The notes under the pieces: generated by a model | What the model was told of the DNA's origin: nothing | What the model saw: the letters and a program-made list of their open reading frames with translations, nothing else | Database searches by the model: none | Assembly (NCBI GenBank): GCA_963741055.1 | Contig: CAVUGU010000009.1 | Span: 186,001-250,000 of the forward strand | DNA from: Bog-756 sp963741055 | Lineage (GTDB): Bacteria > Actinomycetota > Acidimicrobiia > Acidimicrobiales > RAAP-2 | DNA length: 64,000 nucleotides | Direction of reading: 5' to 3' | Shown here: one piece after another, positions 37,084 through 45,959 of the stretch | How positions within the stretch are numbered: position 1 is the first letter of the stretch | Layout of the letters: each line of letters opens with the position of its first letter | Translations under genes and position numbers: made by a program

Positions 37084-37465
37084 CCGCATACATCTCAGAC
37101 CCGGCACCGTTCACACGTCGAAACATGCGGCGCCAGACGGAGTAGCCGCCACACGAGGATTCGGCGCGGTCAACGTCAGCGATCTCAATTCGCCGCCCGT
37201 CCAATCCGAAGACATCGGTGACAGCGAGGCCAGTGGCGTCCAACTGTTCCGGGCTCTCGCTGGGCCGCACGTAGTACTTGATTTTCCGGTAGTGGTCCGG
37301 TCCATATCGCACCATCGCTGGCGGTTCGACGACCAGCCTGTGACGGGACCCGTTGAGCATCCAGAAGACCAGGCACTTGATCCGCCGTTTGGGTTCATCT
37401 GCATAGAGCTCGGGCAGCGCATAAATATTGTGTGAAGAGAAGCACAATACGCTTTGATGCGACAC
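37061..37465 (-). CDS. Hypothetical protein, 134 aa (uncertain)
   Basis: A frame of 134 residues beginning MSHQSVLCFSSHNIYALPEL with a balanced composition (Tyr, Phe, Ile present, unlike the Arg/Pro-rich shadows elsewhere): CLVFWMLNGSRHRLVVEPPA and RIEIADVDRAESSCGGYSV. It overlaps the 3' end of the SRPBCC gene by 23 bp tail to tail. No family is recognised and no ribosome site is clear, so it may be a remnant or non-coding. Confidence 0.35.
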   Translation of the reverse strand: MSHQSVLCFSSHNIYALPELYADEPKRRIKCLVFWMLNGSRHRLVVEPPAMVRYGPDHYRKIKYYVRPSESPEQLDATGLAVTDVFGLDGRRIEIADVDRAESSCGGYSVWRRMFRRVNGAGSEMYAVRIRRPV

Positions 37466-37883
37466 GATCCTGTGCAGTTCGCACAGAGAGCACGCAGACA
37501 GTCCTCGTGGTCAAGGGGAGTCGGCCCTGCGGACCAAGGCGTTGATTTTCGCCAAACGTAAGTCGAAGAAGCTCACCTCCGTTAGGAAGGTCGCACCTCC
37601 AACACTGATACGCGGCCCGGGCACAGGCTGGCGGTTCTAAGGATCCTCGATTTGGGGTGCTTCGTGCGACGTTGAGAGTACGCGCCGAGTGCGACCGTCC
37701 GATGTGGAGACACCATCAATGACAAAACACTGAGCTGGCAGGTCTTTTCGGGGCAGCCTTAGGTGTTCAGTTTGTATCATCTCGCCCGGCAGGCACTCCT
37801 TTTCCCGAAGGCAACGCCGAGATTTGCGCCAGGCGATGCGTGGGGCGGCGCGTCTTCTGCGTCGGGGTACTGGAGGCAACGGG
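37466..37883 (+). other. Intergenic stretch, no gene seen
   Basis: 418 bp of lower GC before the sulfotransferase gene. Only short frames occur. It may hold remnants of lost genes; nothing definite is visible. Confidence 0.4.
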
Positions 37884-39071
37884 ATGGATCGCCAGGGGAT
37901 CGACGCTATCGATCCTCCATTTGGGAGGAAGACGACCGCGCCCACCCCACTCTCTCGCACCGCCATGTCCGAAGACCGCCATTCCAGGCCGCCGGCTTCG
38001 GACGGTCGGACAGGATCCGACACCGTTCCCACCAACGTGGCGATCCCAGAGACCGGGCCGGCTCGTTTCCTGCGCTACTTCATCCGGCGCTGCGTGCAAG
38101 AGCCGCAGCTCCTCCTCGACGGAGCCCTTGCAATCGGGACCCCCCGCGTCACGTATCTCGACCTGGCGGGCGGACCTTCGAAAAGTGTGATCATCTTCAG
38201 CAGCCGGCGGAGCGGGTCCACGCTGCTCGGCGAACTGCTCGTCCAACACGACCGGCAGCGGTTCATGTTCGAGCCGTTCTGGAATGCCGCGGTGGGTGAG
38301 GCCCGCGATTTCGAGCCGGGCCGCTTCGAGGACCCTGAGTCTGACGACCCCGAACTCAACCGGCTGCTCGCGACGGTGCTCAGCGGAATGGTCCGGAACC
38401 TGCACGTCGACCGATACAACGAGAGCCGACTGCCGCGGGGCCGGGTGATCAAGGACGTCCGCGCCACCAACCTCGCGCCCTATCTGGCAGCACACTTCCC
38501 CGAGGTGCCCCTGATCCTTCTTCTGCGCCATCCACTCGCCACGGCGCATTCGGCGGTCGGCCTCGGGTGGATGGACGACCTGGAGATGTTTCTTCAGCAA
38601 CACGAGTTGATTACCGGGCCGTTCGCGGAGCAGGCGCCTTTGATCGAGTCCGTCGCTGCGCGGGAACACCATATGGTTATCCGTTTCGTGCTCCAGTGGT
38701 GCCTCGAGAACTACCTTCCGCTGCACATGCTGAGCCGCTCTTCGACGCACGTCATCTTTTTCGAAGACCTGATGCGCTCGGGGGAGGCCGAGCTCGACAG
38801 ATTGGCCGGGTTCCTTCGGCGACGCAGCCCAGACCTATGGTCGAGTTGGCGACCGGATGCAGCCCTCTTGTCGCGACCTTCGGCCTCCTCGCGGCGACGC
38901 GACGACGGCTGGCCGAGCCAGGAGCAACTTCGCAACGGGTGGCGAGACGCTATCGCCCCTGCCCAGCTCGAACGGGCGTTGGAGATCCTCGAGGCCTTCG
39001 GGCTGGATCGTCTTTTCAGTGCGGGTGCCGATCCGCTCGTCGGCGTGGACGAGGTCCTCATCACGCCGTGA
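37884..39071 (+). CDS. Sulfotransferase-family protein
   Basis: About 395 residues. The PAPS-binding signature is VIIFSSRRSGSTLLGELLV (5'-phosphosulfate loop), and LILLLRHPLATAHSAVGLGW supplies the 3'-phosphate region. The C-terminal half is helical and Arg-rich. The first 80 residues are poorly conserved; ATG 37884 has GGAGG 7 nt upstream, while ATG 37965 is a later option. It would transfer sulfate from PAPS to a sugar, lipid or small molecule. It stands alone, followed 101 bp later by the first dispersed element. Confidence 0.82.
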   Translation: MDRQGIDAIDPPFGRKTTAPTPLSRTAMSEDRHSRPPASDGRTGSDTVPTNVAIPETGPARFLRYFIRRCVQEPQLLLDGALAIGTPRVTYLDLAGGPSKSVIIFSSRRSGSTLLGELLVQHDRQRFMFEPFWNAAVGEARDFEPGRFEDPESDDPELNRLLATVLSGMVRNLHVDRYNESRLPRGRVIKDVRATNLAPYLAAHFPEVPLILLLRHPLATAHSAVGLGWMDDLEMFLQQHELITGPFAEQAPLIESVAAREHHMVIRFVLQWCLENYLPLHMLSRSSTHVIFFEDLMRSGEAELDRLAGFLRRRSPDLWSSWRPDAALLSRPSASSRRRDDGWPSQEQLRNGWRDAIAPAQLERALEILEAFGLDRLFSAGADPLVGVDEVLITP

Positions 39072-39171
39072 CCGGGCGGGTGCTTGCCCAGCACACAAAT
39101 TGAACGCGACACGACCCCGGCTAGATGCCGGGGGACGGCGCAACCACCGTACCCGGGTACCGTTCGGGCCA

Positions 39172-39212
39172 CGCTCGATAACGCGCCCCGAGCCGGCGTG
39201 AGGGACACTTTT
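39172..39212 (+). repeat. Dispersed element R1
   Basis: Reads GATAACGCGCCCCGAGCCGG then CGTGAGGGACACTTTTG. Copy of the 37-nt family, + orientation, 101 bp after the sulfotransferase stop. Closest to R4. Confidence 0.65.
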
Positions 39213-39258
39213 GAATGAGTAAGCCAGCCCTGTTTACGTTGGATACATTCGCAATCCG

Positions 39259-42015
39259 TCAACCGTCACGCGCCGCCGCCTCGGTGCGCTCGAGTGGGGT
39301 CAGAGGCGAAACGACCGCCGAACGTGAAGCCGACAGTAGGCCCGAGGGAGCCTGGCAGTCGGGGCAGACAGCCCACACTCGGATCTGGGTGTTCTTGTTG
39401 GCGCCGGCGACCAGCTGACCATCGGGGCTGAACGATGGTTCACCGATGGCAGACACGTCATGGTCAACCTGAAGGAGTTGCCCGGTGGCGGCGTCCCACA
39501 CTCGCATTGTGTCGTCGGTGCTGCTGGTGAGGAGATAGTGGCCATTCGGGCTATAGCTCACGGCGTCGACGCCGCGGGTATCACCGACAAGTTCCAGAAC
39601 CGGCTTGTTGCTGGTGACGTTCAGAACTGTGACCGTGCTATCCCACGAGCCGAGAGCCAGCCGGTTGCCGTCTGGATTGAAAGCGATACGGGAAAGCTGT
39701 CCGGATTGACTGAAGGCCTCGAACGGCCTGGCAGAGGCGGTTCGCCCAATGCCCACCTGTCCGCAGAACGAAAAGACCGCCACTTCGCTGTCGTTGCTAC
39801 TGACTGCAGGAGCATCTCCTTCTTCTCCGTCGCACTCCACAGGCCAGCCCTGCCCCACCAGGGTGCGGCCGTTGGAGAGAGTGGAGACGTGCAGACCCCC
39901 GCTCTGGTCGGCCACCGCCAGCAAACGATCGTCGTTACTGAAGGTCACACCGGCCACCGAGGTCGCTGGAAGGGTGAAGACCACCCGTCGGGTTGCTGAG
40001 TCCAGCACCGTCACCGCCGTCGAGGTCGTTCCGTTGTTCCACAGTGCTACCCGGCTGCCATCTGGGCTGAGCACGGACCCGATGGACTGCTGGCTGCTGC
40101 TGAGGACGAACGGGGCTTGCACCTCCCGGCCCGAGGGCAGCATCCAGGTCCGGAGAACGGCCTGGTTACCGGACCGGTCGACCGCCACCAACTTGCCCGG
40201 CTGCCACCCGATCTCATTGCCGCACTCGCAAACTCGGGCGGGCAGGGTGGCCAGCCAGGGCCCACTTGCCCGGTAGATCCGCGCCGTCCCGTCAAATGAG
40301 GCGGTAGCCACATTGGCACCGTTGGGGCTGAAGGAGATGGAGTTGAGGGCGGCGGTCTGGCCAGAAATGGAGACGAGCCGCTCGTCGGGAACAATCGACC
40401 AGACGCCCCCGGTGCCGTCTGAATTGCCGACGGCGATGTCCTTTCCGTCCGGGCTGATGGCGACGCCGCCGATGACAGCACCGGTCACTGAGGTCAGCAC
40501 GTCGGCCATGGTCCAGGTCTCGGTGTCCCAGAGGTCGACCTCGCCGCCCACGTCGCCGGGCGCGTTCACGTTGGTGCCCACCACGAGGAGGGGCCCATTG
40601 ACGGCGACCGGACTCGATCCCGTCGTGATCTGCCCAGGCGGAAACAGCGCGTGCATCATCTGGCCGGTGGCCACGTCGAAAACAGCGGTGAAGCCCGCTT
40701 CGGCGCCGACGATGAGGGACTGCCCGTCAGAAGTGAAGGTCACGAAGCGCGCACCATCTGAGTCCGGCGCGAGGTCACGGGCCGTTCTCGACGCCAGATC
40801 CCACAGCGTTGCACCCTGACTGGTAGTCGCTGCCAACAGCGAGCCGTCGGGGCTGAAGGCCAGGGCATTGGGCTCGCCGTGGCCCACCAGTTGGGATTTG
40901 AGGACCCCGGAGGAGGGATCGAGGAGGTCGATGCCTTCGTTCGTTCCGACGGCCAACAGACGGCCGTTCGAGTCGTAGGCGATGGCGCTTGACTGCGCTG
41001 CCAGGTGTGAGCGATAGATGATGTGGCCCGAAGCAGCGTCGAGAACGACCACATCACCGGTGCAGAGGCTCTCGGCCACACGATCGCCGGCAGGGCTGAA
41101 GGCGATCGCGGGGCCAATCTCGGACTGGCATCGCTCTGCCGACTCGGTTGGCAGGCCCAAACGGACCGGCGACGCGTCGATTGCTTGGCGCAACGCCGAC
41201 ACGGCCTGGGGAATGGGCAACAGCTGCACGGCCTGGCGGGCCAGGAGCACCGAGACCTCGGGGTCGGCCGACAGCTCGTTCTCACTCTCGGCGGCCAGAG
41301 CCTGGGCCCGGGCGGTCGTGCTGGCCGAAACCGCCTGGTTTCGCGATACCAGCGCCAAGACGCCGAGCCCGACAGCCACCACCGTCACCACCACGCTGGC
41401 TCCCAGCAGGGTGCGCTGGCGCCGACCTGCCGCCCGGCGGCTGGCCAGGACGTACTCACTCTGGAGGGTGGTCGGCGATGGGTCGGCGTCCGGAGGGGTG
41501 CGCGCAAGCCAGTTCTCCGCCGCCTTCAGCTCGCTCCCGTGCAGGAGGAAGCTTCGGTCCCGCTCCTCTGCCTTCCACTCGATGGCCTTGACCAGCCAGC
41601 GCGTGTGCTCCTTTCGGAGCTGAAGGTCGGTGTCGAGCGCCAGGATCACTCGCTCCAGGGAGGCGTCGTAGTCGTCGAACTCGGTGAAGGGGATCCAGGT
41701 GCGGTTGCGGATCTCCTCGGGGATCTCAGGGTCCGGGACTGGACTGCGGAGGACCGGCACGATCCGCTTCTCGAGCGTCCTGGCGTAACTGACCTCTTGC
41801 TCGCAGAAGTCTGAGGCCACCGACGATGGCGTGATCACAAAAAGGAACGCGTCGGCTCCCTCGACCGCGCTGCGGATGGCCTGCGGGAAAACCTCGGTGT
41901 CAGCAATGCCCTCGGTGTCGATCCAGACCGATTTGCCTCGCTCCTCAATGGAAGCAGCGATCCGCCGGACGAAATCGGCGTCCCGACGTGAGTACGACAC
42001 GAAGATCTCGGCCAA
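39259..42015 (-). CDS. TIR - transmembrane - WD40 protein
   Basis: 918 residues. Residues 1-130 form a TIR domain (MAEIFVSYSRRDADFVRRIA, WIDTEGI, ITPSSVASDFCEQEVSYART); Glu74 in CEQE is the probable NAD-cleaving residue. A basic linker precedes one transmembrane helix (202-224). A helical stretch VLLARQAVQLLPIPQAVSAL leads to a C-terminal WD40 propeller, with blades such as IAFSPAGDRVAESLCTGDVV and VSYSPNGHYLLTSSTDDTMR. The start is TTG at 42015 with GGATGG upstream. Bacterial TIR proteins often act in antiphage abortive infection; the propeller outside or behind the membrane may be the sensor. No STAND ATPase or Argonaute is nearby. Function is inference. Confidence 0.88.
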   Translation of the reverse strand: MAEIFVSYSRRDADFVRRIAASIEERGKSVWIDTEGIADTEVFPQAIRSAVEGADAFLFVITPSSVASDFCEQEVSYARTLEKRIVPVLRSPVPDPEIPEEIRNRTWIPFTEFDDYDASLERVILALDTDLQLRKEHTRWLVKAIEWKAEERDRSFLLHGSELKAAENWLARTPPDADPSPTTLQSEYVLASRRAAGRRQRTLLGASVVVTVVAVGLGVLALVSRNQAVSASTTARAQALAAESENELSADPEVSVLLARQAVQLLPIPQAVSALRQAIDASPVRLGLPTESAERCQSEIGPAIAFSPAGDRVAESLCTGDVVVLDAASGHIIYRSHLAAQSSAIAYDSNGRLLAVGTNEGIDLLDPSSGVLKSQLVGHGEPNALAFSPDGSLLAATTSQGATLWDLASRTARDLAPDSDGARFVTFTSDGQSLIVGAEAGFTAVFDVATGQMMHALFPPGQITTGSSPVAVNGPLLVVGTNVNAPGDVGGEVDLWDTETWTMADVLTSVTGAVIGGVAISPDGKDIAVGNSDGTGGVWSIVPDERLVSISGQTAALNSISFSPNGANVATASFDGTARIYRASGPWLATLPARVCECGNEIGWQPGKLVAVDRSGNQAVLRTWMLPSGREVQAPFVLSSSQQSIGSVLSPDGSRVALWNNGTTSTAVTVLDSATRRVVFTLPATSVAGVTFSNDDRLLAVADQSGGLHVSTLSNGRTLVGQGWPVECDGEEGDAPAVSSNDSEVAVFSFCGQVGIGRTASARPFEAFSQSGQLSRIAFNPDGNRLALGSWDSTVTVLNVTSNKPVLELVGDTRGVDAVSYSPNGHYLLTSSTDDTMRVWDAATGQLLQVDHDVSAIGEPSFSPDGQLVAGANKNTQIRVWAVCPDCQAPSGLLSASRSAVVSPLTPLERTEAAARDG

Positions 42016-42240
42016 TCGTTATCCATCCAAACGTTGTCAGCGCCGCTATGCGACGAGCTGATGCTGTCCGCAACCCCGTGCAGCTGCCGTAAGACCGGGG
42101 GAATCTCCCGCGATTACCCAAATCAAGTTCGCGGAACTTGTCAAGCGGCGCCTGCCGCCGCTTGATCGAAGGGTGGACTCAGGCGGACGATGACCGAGGA
42201 GCGACGCCCTATCCCCGACGTGCCGTTCATGGGAACGGCC

Positions 42241-42276
42241 GATAACCGACCCGCTCCCGGGGTTCGGGGCACCCGT
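42241..42276 (+). repeat. Dispersed element R2
   Basis: GATAACCGACCCGCTCCCGG then GGTTCGGGGCACCCGT; one of the best copies of the 37-nt family. It lies upstream of the TIR-WD40 gene on the opposite strand. Confidence 0.75.
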
Positions 42277-42494
42277 TCCGTTCCAGGACTGCCTGCTTGG
42301 CCACCTAGCAGGGCCTTATGCGTTTACCACCCCTAGACAAGTGACACCCAGTTCGCCCTGCCCCCCGCCCCCCCCTTGAGGGGGCCAGGGTGTCAAGTCC
42401 GGAGTGCAGGTAGGCGGTACCGGTTCTCCACGGACCCAACAAGAGCACCCTACGCGCTGGGCGGTCTGCATCAATCGGGTAGCGGTGTCACGGC

Positions 42495-42520
42495 GCGTAA
42501 CCGGCGTTCGGGGCACCCCG
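42495..42520 (+). repeat. Dispersed element R3 (short form)
   Basis: GCGTAACCGG joined directly to CGTTCGGGGCACCCCG: both ends of the family are kept, the middle is deleted. Confidence 0.5.
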
Positions 42521-42614
42521 GTACGTGGCCTCATCTGTTCGCCGCAAGTCCGATGGTTGCAACTCCGACAAACCGTTGGCGTCGTACGTGGGCTTTCCAT
42601 ACCGTCCCTCTCGG

Positions 42615-42643
42615 TTGGTTCGGTCGTCCCGCGTCACTACACT
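42615..42643 (+). promoter_or_regulatory. pfk promoter
   Basis: TTGGTT (42615-42620), 17 bp, TACACT (42638-42643). The GTG start follows 8 nt after the -10, so the mRNA is probably leaderless. Own promoter for a single-gene interval. Confidence 0.6.
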
Positions 42644-42651
42644 CGCAACGA

Positions 42652-43677
42652 GTGCGGGTCGGTGTGCTTACCGGTGGCGGGGACTGTCCAGGACTCAACG
42701 CCGTCATCCGGGCTGTCGTCCGCAAGGGCGTTCAGATTCACGGAGACACATTTGTGGGTTTCCGCGATGGTTGGAGGGGCCCGCTCGAGGGAGACGCTGC
42801 ACCATTGGACGTGTCCGATGTCCGAGGCATTCTCCCCCGTGGAGGCACCATCCTTGGTTCTAGTCGTACAAATCCCTACAGCTCTGCTGACGGTGAGCGT
42901 CGCGTACTTGAGACGGTAGAGCGGTCGGGTCTGGAGGCCCTCATCGTCATTGGCGGTGAGGACACCCTCGGCGTGGCGAGAAAGCTCTCTGACGCAGGTC
43001 TTCCGATAATCGGAGTGCCCAAGACCATCGACAACGACTTGACAGGGACCGACTATACGTTCGGATTTGACACCGCCGTCACGATCGCCACCGAGGCGAT
43101 CGATCGCCTTCACACGACAGCCGAGAGCCACCACAGAGTGCTCATAGTCGAGGTCATGGGACGTTACTCCGGCTGGATCGCCTTGCACTCTGGCATGGCC
43201 GGTGGGGCGAATGTAATCCTGATACCGGAACGTCCATTTCAGATTGAAGAAGTGTGCGGGTTGATTGAGCGGCGCTTCGCCAGCCAATATGCCCCCATCG
43301 TCGTGGTAGCCGAGGGCGCTCTGCCGGTCGAAGGCACGATGCCGGCGCGCCCTCGCGAGATTGACGCGTTTGGCCATGAGCGTCTGACGGGAATCGGGAC
43401 CTTCCTGGAGGAAGAGATCGCTCGGCGGACAGGCAAGGAGGCACGCGCCACTGTTTTGGGTCATGTCCAGCGAGGTGGTAGCCCCACCGCCTTTGACCGG
43501 GTTCTTGCAACCCGCTTCGGGCTCCATGCTGTTGACGCTCTTCACCACGGGCACTGGGGCCACATGGTGGCCTTACACGGGACCGCTATCGACCTGGTCC
43601 CGTTGACCGAGGCCACGGCCACTCTCAAGTTGGTCTCACCTGAGCTGTTTGCAGAAGCCGAGGTGTTCTTCGGCTGA
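42652..43677 (+). CDS. pfk: 6-phosphofructokinase, PPi-type residues
   Basis: 341 residues from GTG 42652. The opening VRVGVLTGGGDCPGLNAVIR, then GGEDTLGVARKL, GVPKTIDNDLTG and MGRYSGWIALHSGMAGGANV define the group III PFK family. At the two positions that separate ATP from PPi donors (E. coli Gly104 and Gly124) it has Asp (GGEDT) and Lys (PKTID), the pair linked to PPi use, so PPi-dependent and reversible activity is likely. GC content is lower than the housekeeping block, which suggests transfer. It has its own promoter and lies between dispersed elements R3 and R4. Confidence 0.92.
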   Translation: MRVGVLTGGGDCPGLNAVIRAVVRKGVQIHGDTFVGFRDGWRGPLEGDAAPLDVSDVRGILPRGGTILGSSRTNPYSSADGERRVLETVERSGLEALIVIGGEDTLGVARKLSDAGLPIIGVPKTIDNDLTGTDYTFGFDTAVTIATEAIDRLHTTAESHHRVLIVEVMGRYSGWIALHSGMAGGANVILIPERPFQIEEVCGLIERRFASQYAPIVVVAEGALPVEGTMPARPREIDAFGHERLTGIGTFLEEEIARRTGKEARATVLGHVQRGGSPTAFDRVLATRFGLHAVDALHHGHWGHMVALHGTAIDLVPLTEATATLKLVSPELFAEAEVFFG

Positions 43678-44201
43678 CATCCACTACCAAATCAGTGGAA
43701 GGGCCCCGCCCGTTACTTCCTTGCATCAACACGCGGGCTAATTCGGAAGGGTACTTAGTACCGACTCCGAGCCGGCGACGAGGGATATTTAGCCGGCCCT
43801 GCCTTACTCAACGGTGTCATCGGGCTGGCCACACTGCTCACGGGTAGGCGTTATCGAACTATTCTCACGCTCCACCTCGATTTCGAGCAGTGGCCCCGTC
43901 GCGCCGTTCGCCTGCCGGATCGTCCGTCCCGTCGTTCCTTCGTGAACCTTTGAGATCAGCACCTGTTAGGGTGCCGTCGAGAGGATTCACACATCCCCGC
44001 GACCTTCGGGTCACAGGTGTCGAAGAACTCTTCACCCATCCGGGTCACTGGCGCTCCTGAACGAGATGCCGACTCGAAGTTCCTCGTCTTGATGTCATCT
44101 CGATAGGGCAACGCAAAGGCCCTGTCACCTGGCTGACGTGTGCGTTCACCCGCATGACGCCAAATCTGGCGTGAGAGACATCTAGACAGAGGAGATCCAC
44201 G
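43678..44201 (+). other. Intergenic stretch with element R4
   Basis: 524 bp between pfk and the small ABM-like gene. R4 is at 43755-43790. The rest holds only short frames and no tRNA or clear hairpin. Confidence 0.5.
43755..43790 (+). repeat. Dispersed element R4
   Basis: TTAGTACCGACTCCGAGCCG then GCGACGAGGGATATTT, 77 bp after the pfk stop; shares CCGAGCCGGCG with R1. Confidence 0.55.
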
Positions 44202-44468
44202 GTGATCGCTGTATATGTGAGGCCCGAGACGTTGACCGTTGAGCAGTACAACAGGGCCCGCAAGGGTCTGGACGCTTCCGGAGCAAACATGGAAGGGCGG
44301 AAGCACCACTCGTGCTTCGGGGAAGATGGGCAGCTCATGGTTTTCGAGATCTGGGATTCCCAGGAAAACTACGACGCCTTCGGCAAGTTCCTGATGCCCG
44401 TTCTCCAAGAGGTGGGGATCGTGCCTTCGACGCAAGACATCATGCAAGTGGCGAACCTCGAGCAATAA
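44202..44468 (+). CDS. Small dimeric alpha-beta barrel-like protein (ABM-like)
   Basis: 88 residues, GTG start with GAGGAG 7-8 nt upstream. IAVYVRPETLTVEQYNRARK, then LMVFEIWDSQENYDAFGKFL and a final LQEVGI.PSTQDIM-like stretch give a ferredoxin-like single domain as in antibiotic-biosynthesis-monooxygenase-like proteins. The active site is not predictable. It occupies a short interval between elements R4 and R5 on its own. Confidence 0.72.
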   Translation: MIAVYVRPETLTVEQYNRARKGLDASGANMEGRKHHSCFGEDGQLMVFEIWDSQENYDAFGKFLMPVLQEVGIVPSTQDIMQVANLEQ

Positions 44469-44523
44469 GTCGCCTTCGGTGGGGGCCCCGATTAGCCCTG
44501 CCTCAAAGTGCCGGTCAGCCGCG

Positions 44524-44562
44524 CTCAATGACTGACCGGCTACGGGGGTCGGGGACACCCTT
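44524..44562 (+). repeat. Dispersed element R5
   Basis: CTCAATGACTGACCGGCTAC then GGGGGTCGGGGACACCCTT, 55 bp after the preceding stop, preceded by AAGTGCCGGTCAGCC, a box also seen upstream of R10. Confidence 0.6.
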
Positions 44563-44568
44563 CCCGAG

Positions 44569-45894
44569 TTAAACCTGAGCAGCGAATAGCTTCCGGTGTC
44601 CGGGCACGCCCTTGAGTTCGTGCTCACCACATTCAAGGAACTCGATCCCCGACCCGACGACCAGATCCTTCACCGTTCCGGATACCAGGACATCGCCCGA
44701 ACCGGCCAAGCCGGCCACCCGGGCAGCGATGTGGACCGCCAGTCCGCCAAGATCGTCGCCTCGAACCTCACACTCGCCGGTGTGCATCCCCACCCGTAAC
44801 CGGACCCCGACCTTCTCGGTGGCTTCGAGTATTGCTTGTGCACAGCGAATGGCCCGAGCCGGACCGTCGAATGACGCGACGAAGCCGTCGCCGGTGGTGT
44901 TGATCTCTCTCCCACGAAATCGCTTCAGTTGCTGCCGAACCGTCTTGTCGTGGGCATCAAGCATCGAATGCCATCGTTGGTCGCCGACCGAGGCGGCCAG
45001 CGCCGTGGAGCCGACGATATCGGTAAAGAGAACTGTGGTCAGTATGCGCTCAACTTCTACAATCGGGCGGTCGCCCGTGAGGAATTCGGCGACTTCGTCC
45101 GCCACCTGGGGGTTTGTTCCAGTGTCCCCACCCGGAAGCTCGATGAGGGTCGCCCCATCAATGTGATCGGCAATGTACCGACCGTGGGCAAGGGGAACGA
45201 AGCGGTTGTCACGGGCATGAAGTACCAAGGTCGGAACCTGGATCAGCGGCAAGGCCTGACGCACATCGAAACTCCGCAGCATGTAGTCATACTGAGCAGC
45301 CGCAGCACGAGGTGTCGCAGAAGAGCGTTCCAGTTTTGCCACAAGCCGCATGTGCTCTGCATCGCCGGCCAAACTAGGGACGATTAGCCGAGCAAGGTCA
45401 AGGCTGCCCCAAGCCTTCGACATCAACTCCACCAGGGCATCGACCGCCTCGGAGGATACCCCGATCGAGTAGTCATCTGCCCTCAAGTATCGAGCCGACG
45501 TGTTGAGCAGGATCAGCGCGTCCACTGCTTCTGGGTGCATGGCCGCATAGAGCATCGCGATCGGCCCAGCCTCCAGGCCCGCCAGGATAGATGTCCGCTT
45601 CGAGCCGGCTGCTTCGAGCACAGCCACGATGTCCTCGGTCCACTCCTCCCAGGTCGGCATGGCCTTGAATGAGACGCCGTCTGAGGCACCGGTACCCCGG
45701 CGATCAAAGGAGATGAGTCGACTGAATGCCGCCAAGCCGGTGAGGAACTCGACGTTCCTCGGCACCTCCCAGGCGACCTCGATGTGGCTTCCGAGGCCGA
45801 AGCAATAGAGAAGATCGAGTGGACCTTCGCCGACGACCTGGTAGGCGACGTCCGCGTCGCCCACTGCTACGTAGCGGGTCTCGGGAGGTTCCAT
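44569..45894 (-). CDS. Alpha/beta-hydrolase fused to class III nucleotidyl cyclase
   Basis: 441 residues. Residues 1-250 are an alpha/beta hydrolase (LLYCFGLGSHIEVAWEVPRN, ISFDRRGTGASDG) whose nucleophile elbow reads GLEAG (Glu108) instead of G-x-Ser-x-G, so hydrolysis is doubtful. From residue 265 follows a class III cyclase: LFTDIVGSTALAASVGDQRW, INTTGDGFVASFDG (metal Asp residues) and RVGMHTGECEVRGDDLGGLA. The pair probably makes cAMP or cGMP in response to a ligand bound by the dead hydrolase. The final stop is 6 bp past R5. The group II intron lies upstream. Confidence 0.88.
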   Translation of the reverse strand: MEPPETRYVAVGDADVAYQVVGEGPLDLLYCFGLGSHIEVAWEVPRNVEFLTGLAAFSRLISFDRRGTGASDGVSFKAMPTWEEWTEDIVAVLEAAGSKRTSILAGLEAGPIAMLYAAMHPEAVDALILLNTSARYLRADDYSIGVSSEAVDALVELMSKAWGSLDLARLIVPSLAGDAEHMRLVAKLERSSATPRAAAAQYDYMLRSFDVRQALPLIQVPTLVLHARDNRFVPLAHGRYIADHIDGATLIELPGGDTGTNPQVADEVAEFLTGDRPIVEVERILTTVLFTDIVGSTALAASVGDQRWHSMLDAHDKTVRQQLKRFRGREINTTGDGFVASFDGPARAIRCAQAILEATEKVGVRLRVGMHTGECEVRGDDLGGLAVHIAARVAGLAGSGDVLVSGTVKDLVVGSGIEFLECGEHELKGVPGHRKLFAAQV

Positions 45895-45959
45895 GGTTCA
45901 TGGACAGTCTGACTCACGCCCGGCACTTCCGTTGAGGGAAGGTCGCGATCACTTTTCCA

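Larger units (their letters stand above)
42016..42614 (+). other. Intergenic region with two repeat copies and a GC hairpin
   Basis: About 600 bp between TIR-WD40 and pfk. It holds elements R2 and R3 and a C-run/G-run hairpin (CCCCC-TTGA-GGGGG near 42375) without a U tract. No gene is seen. It is less GC-balanced than neighbouring genes and includes short direct repeats of the element family. Confidence 0.5.

Noticed and set aside
42360..42395. C/G-run hairpin as a terminator
   Set aside because: No U tract and the run is low complexity.
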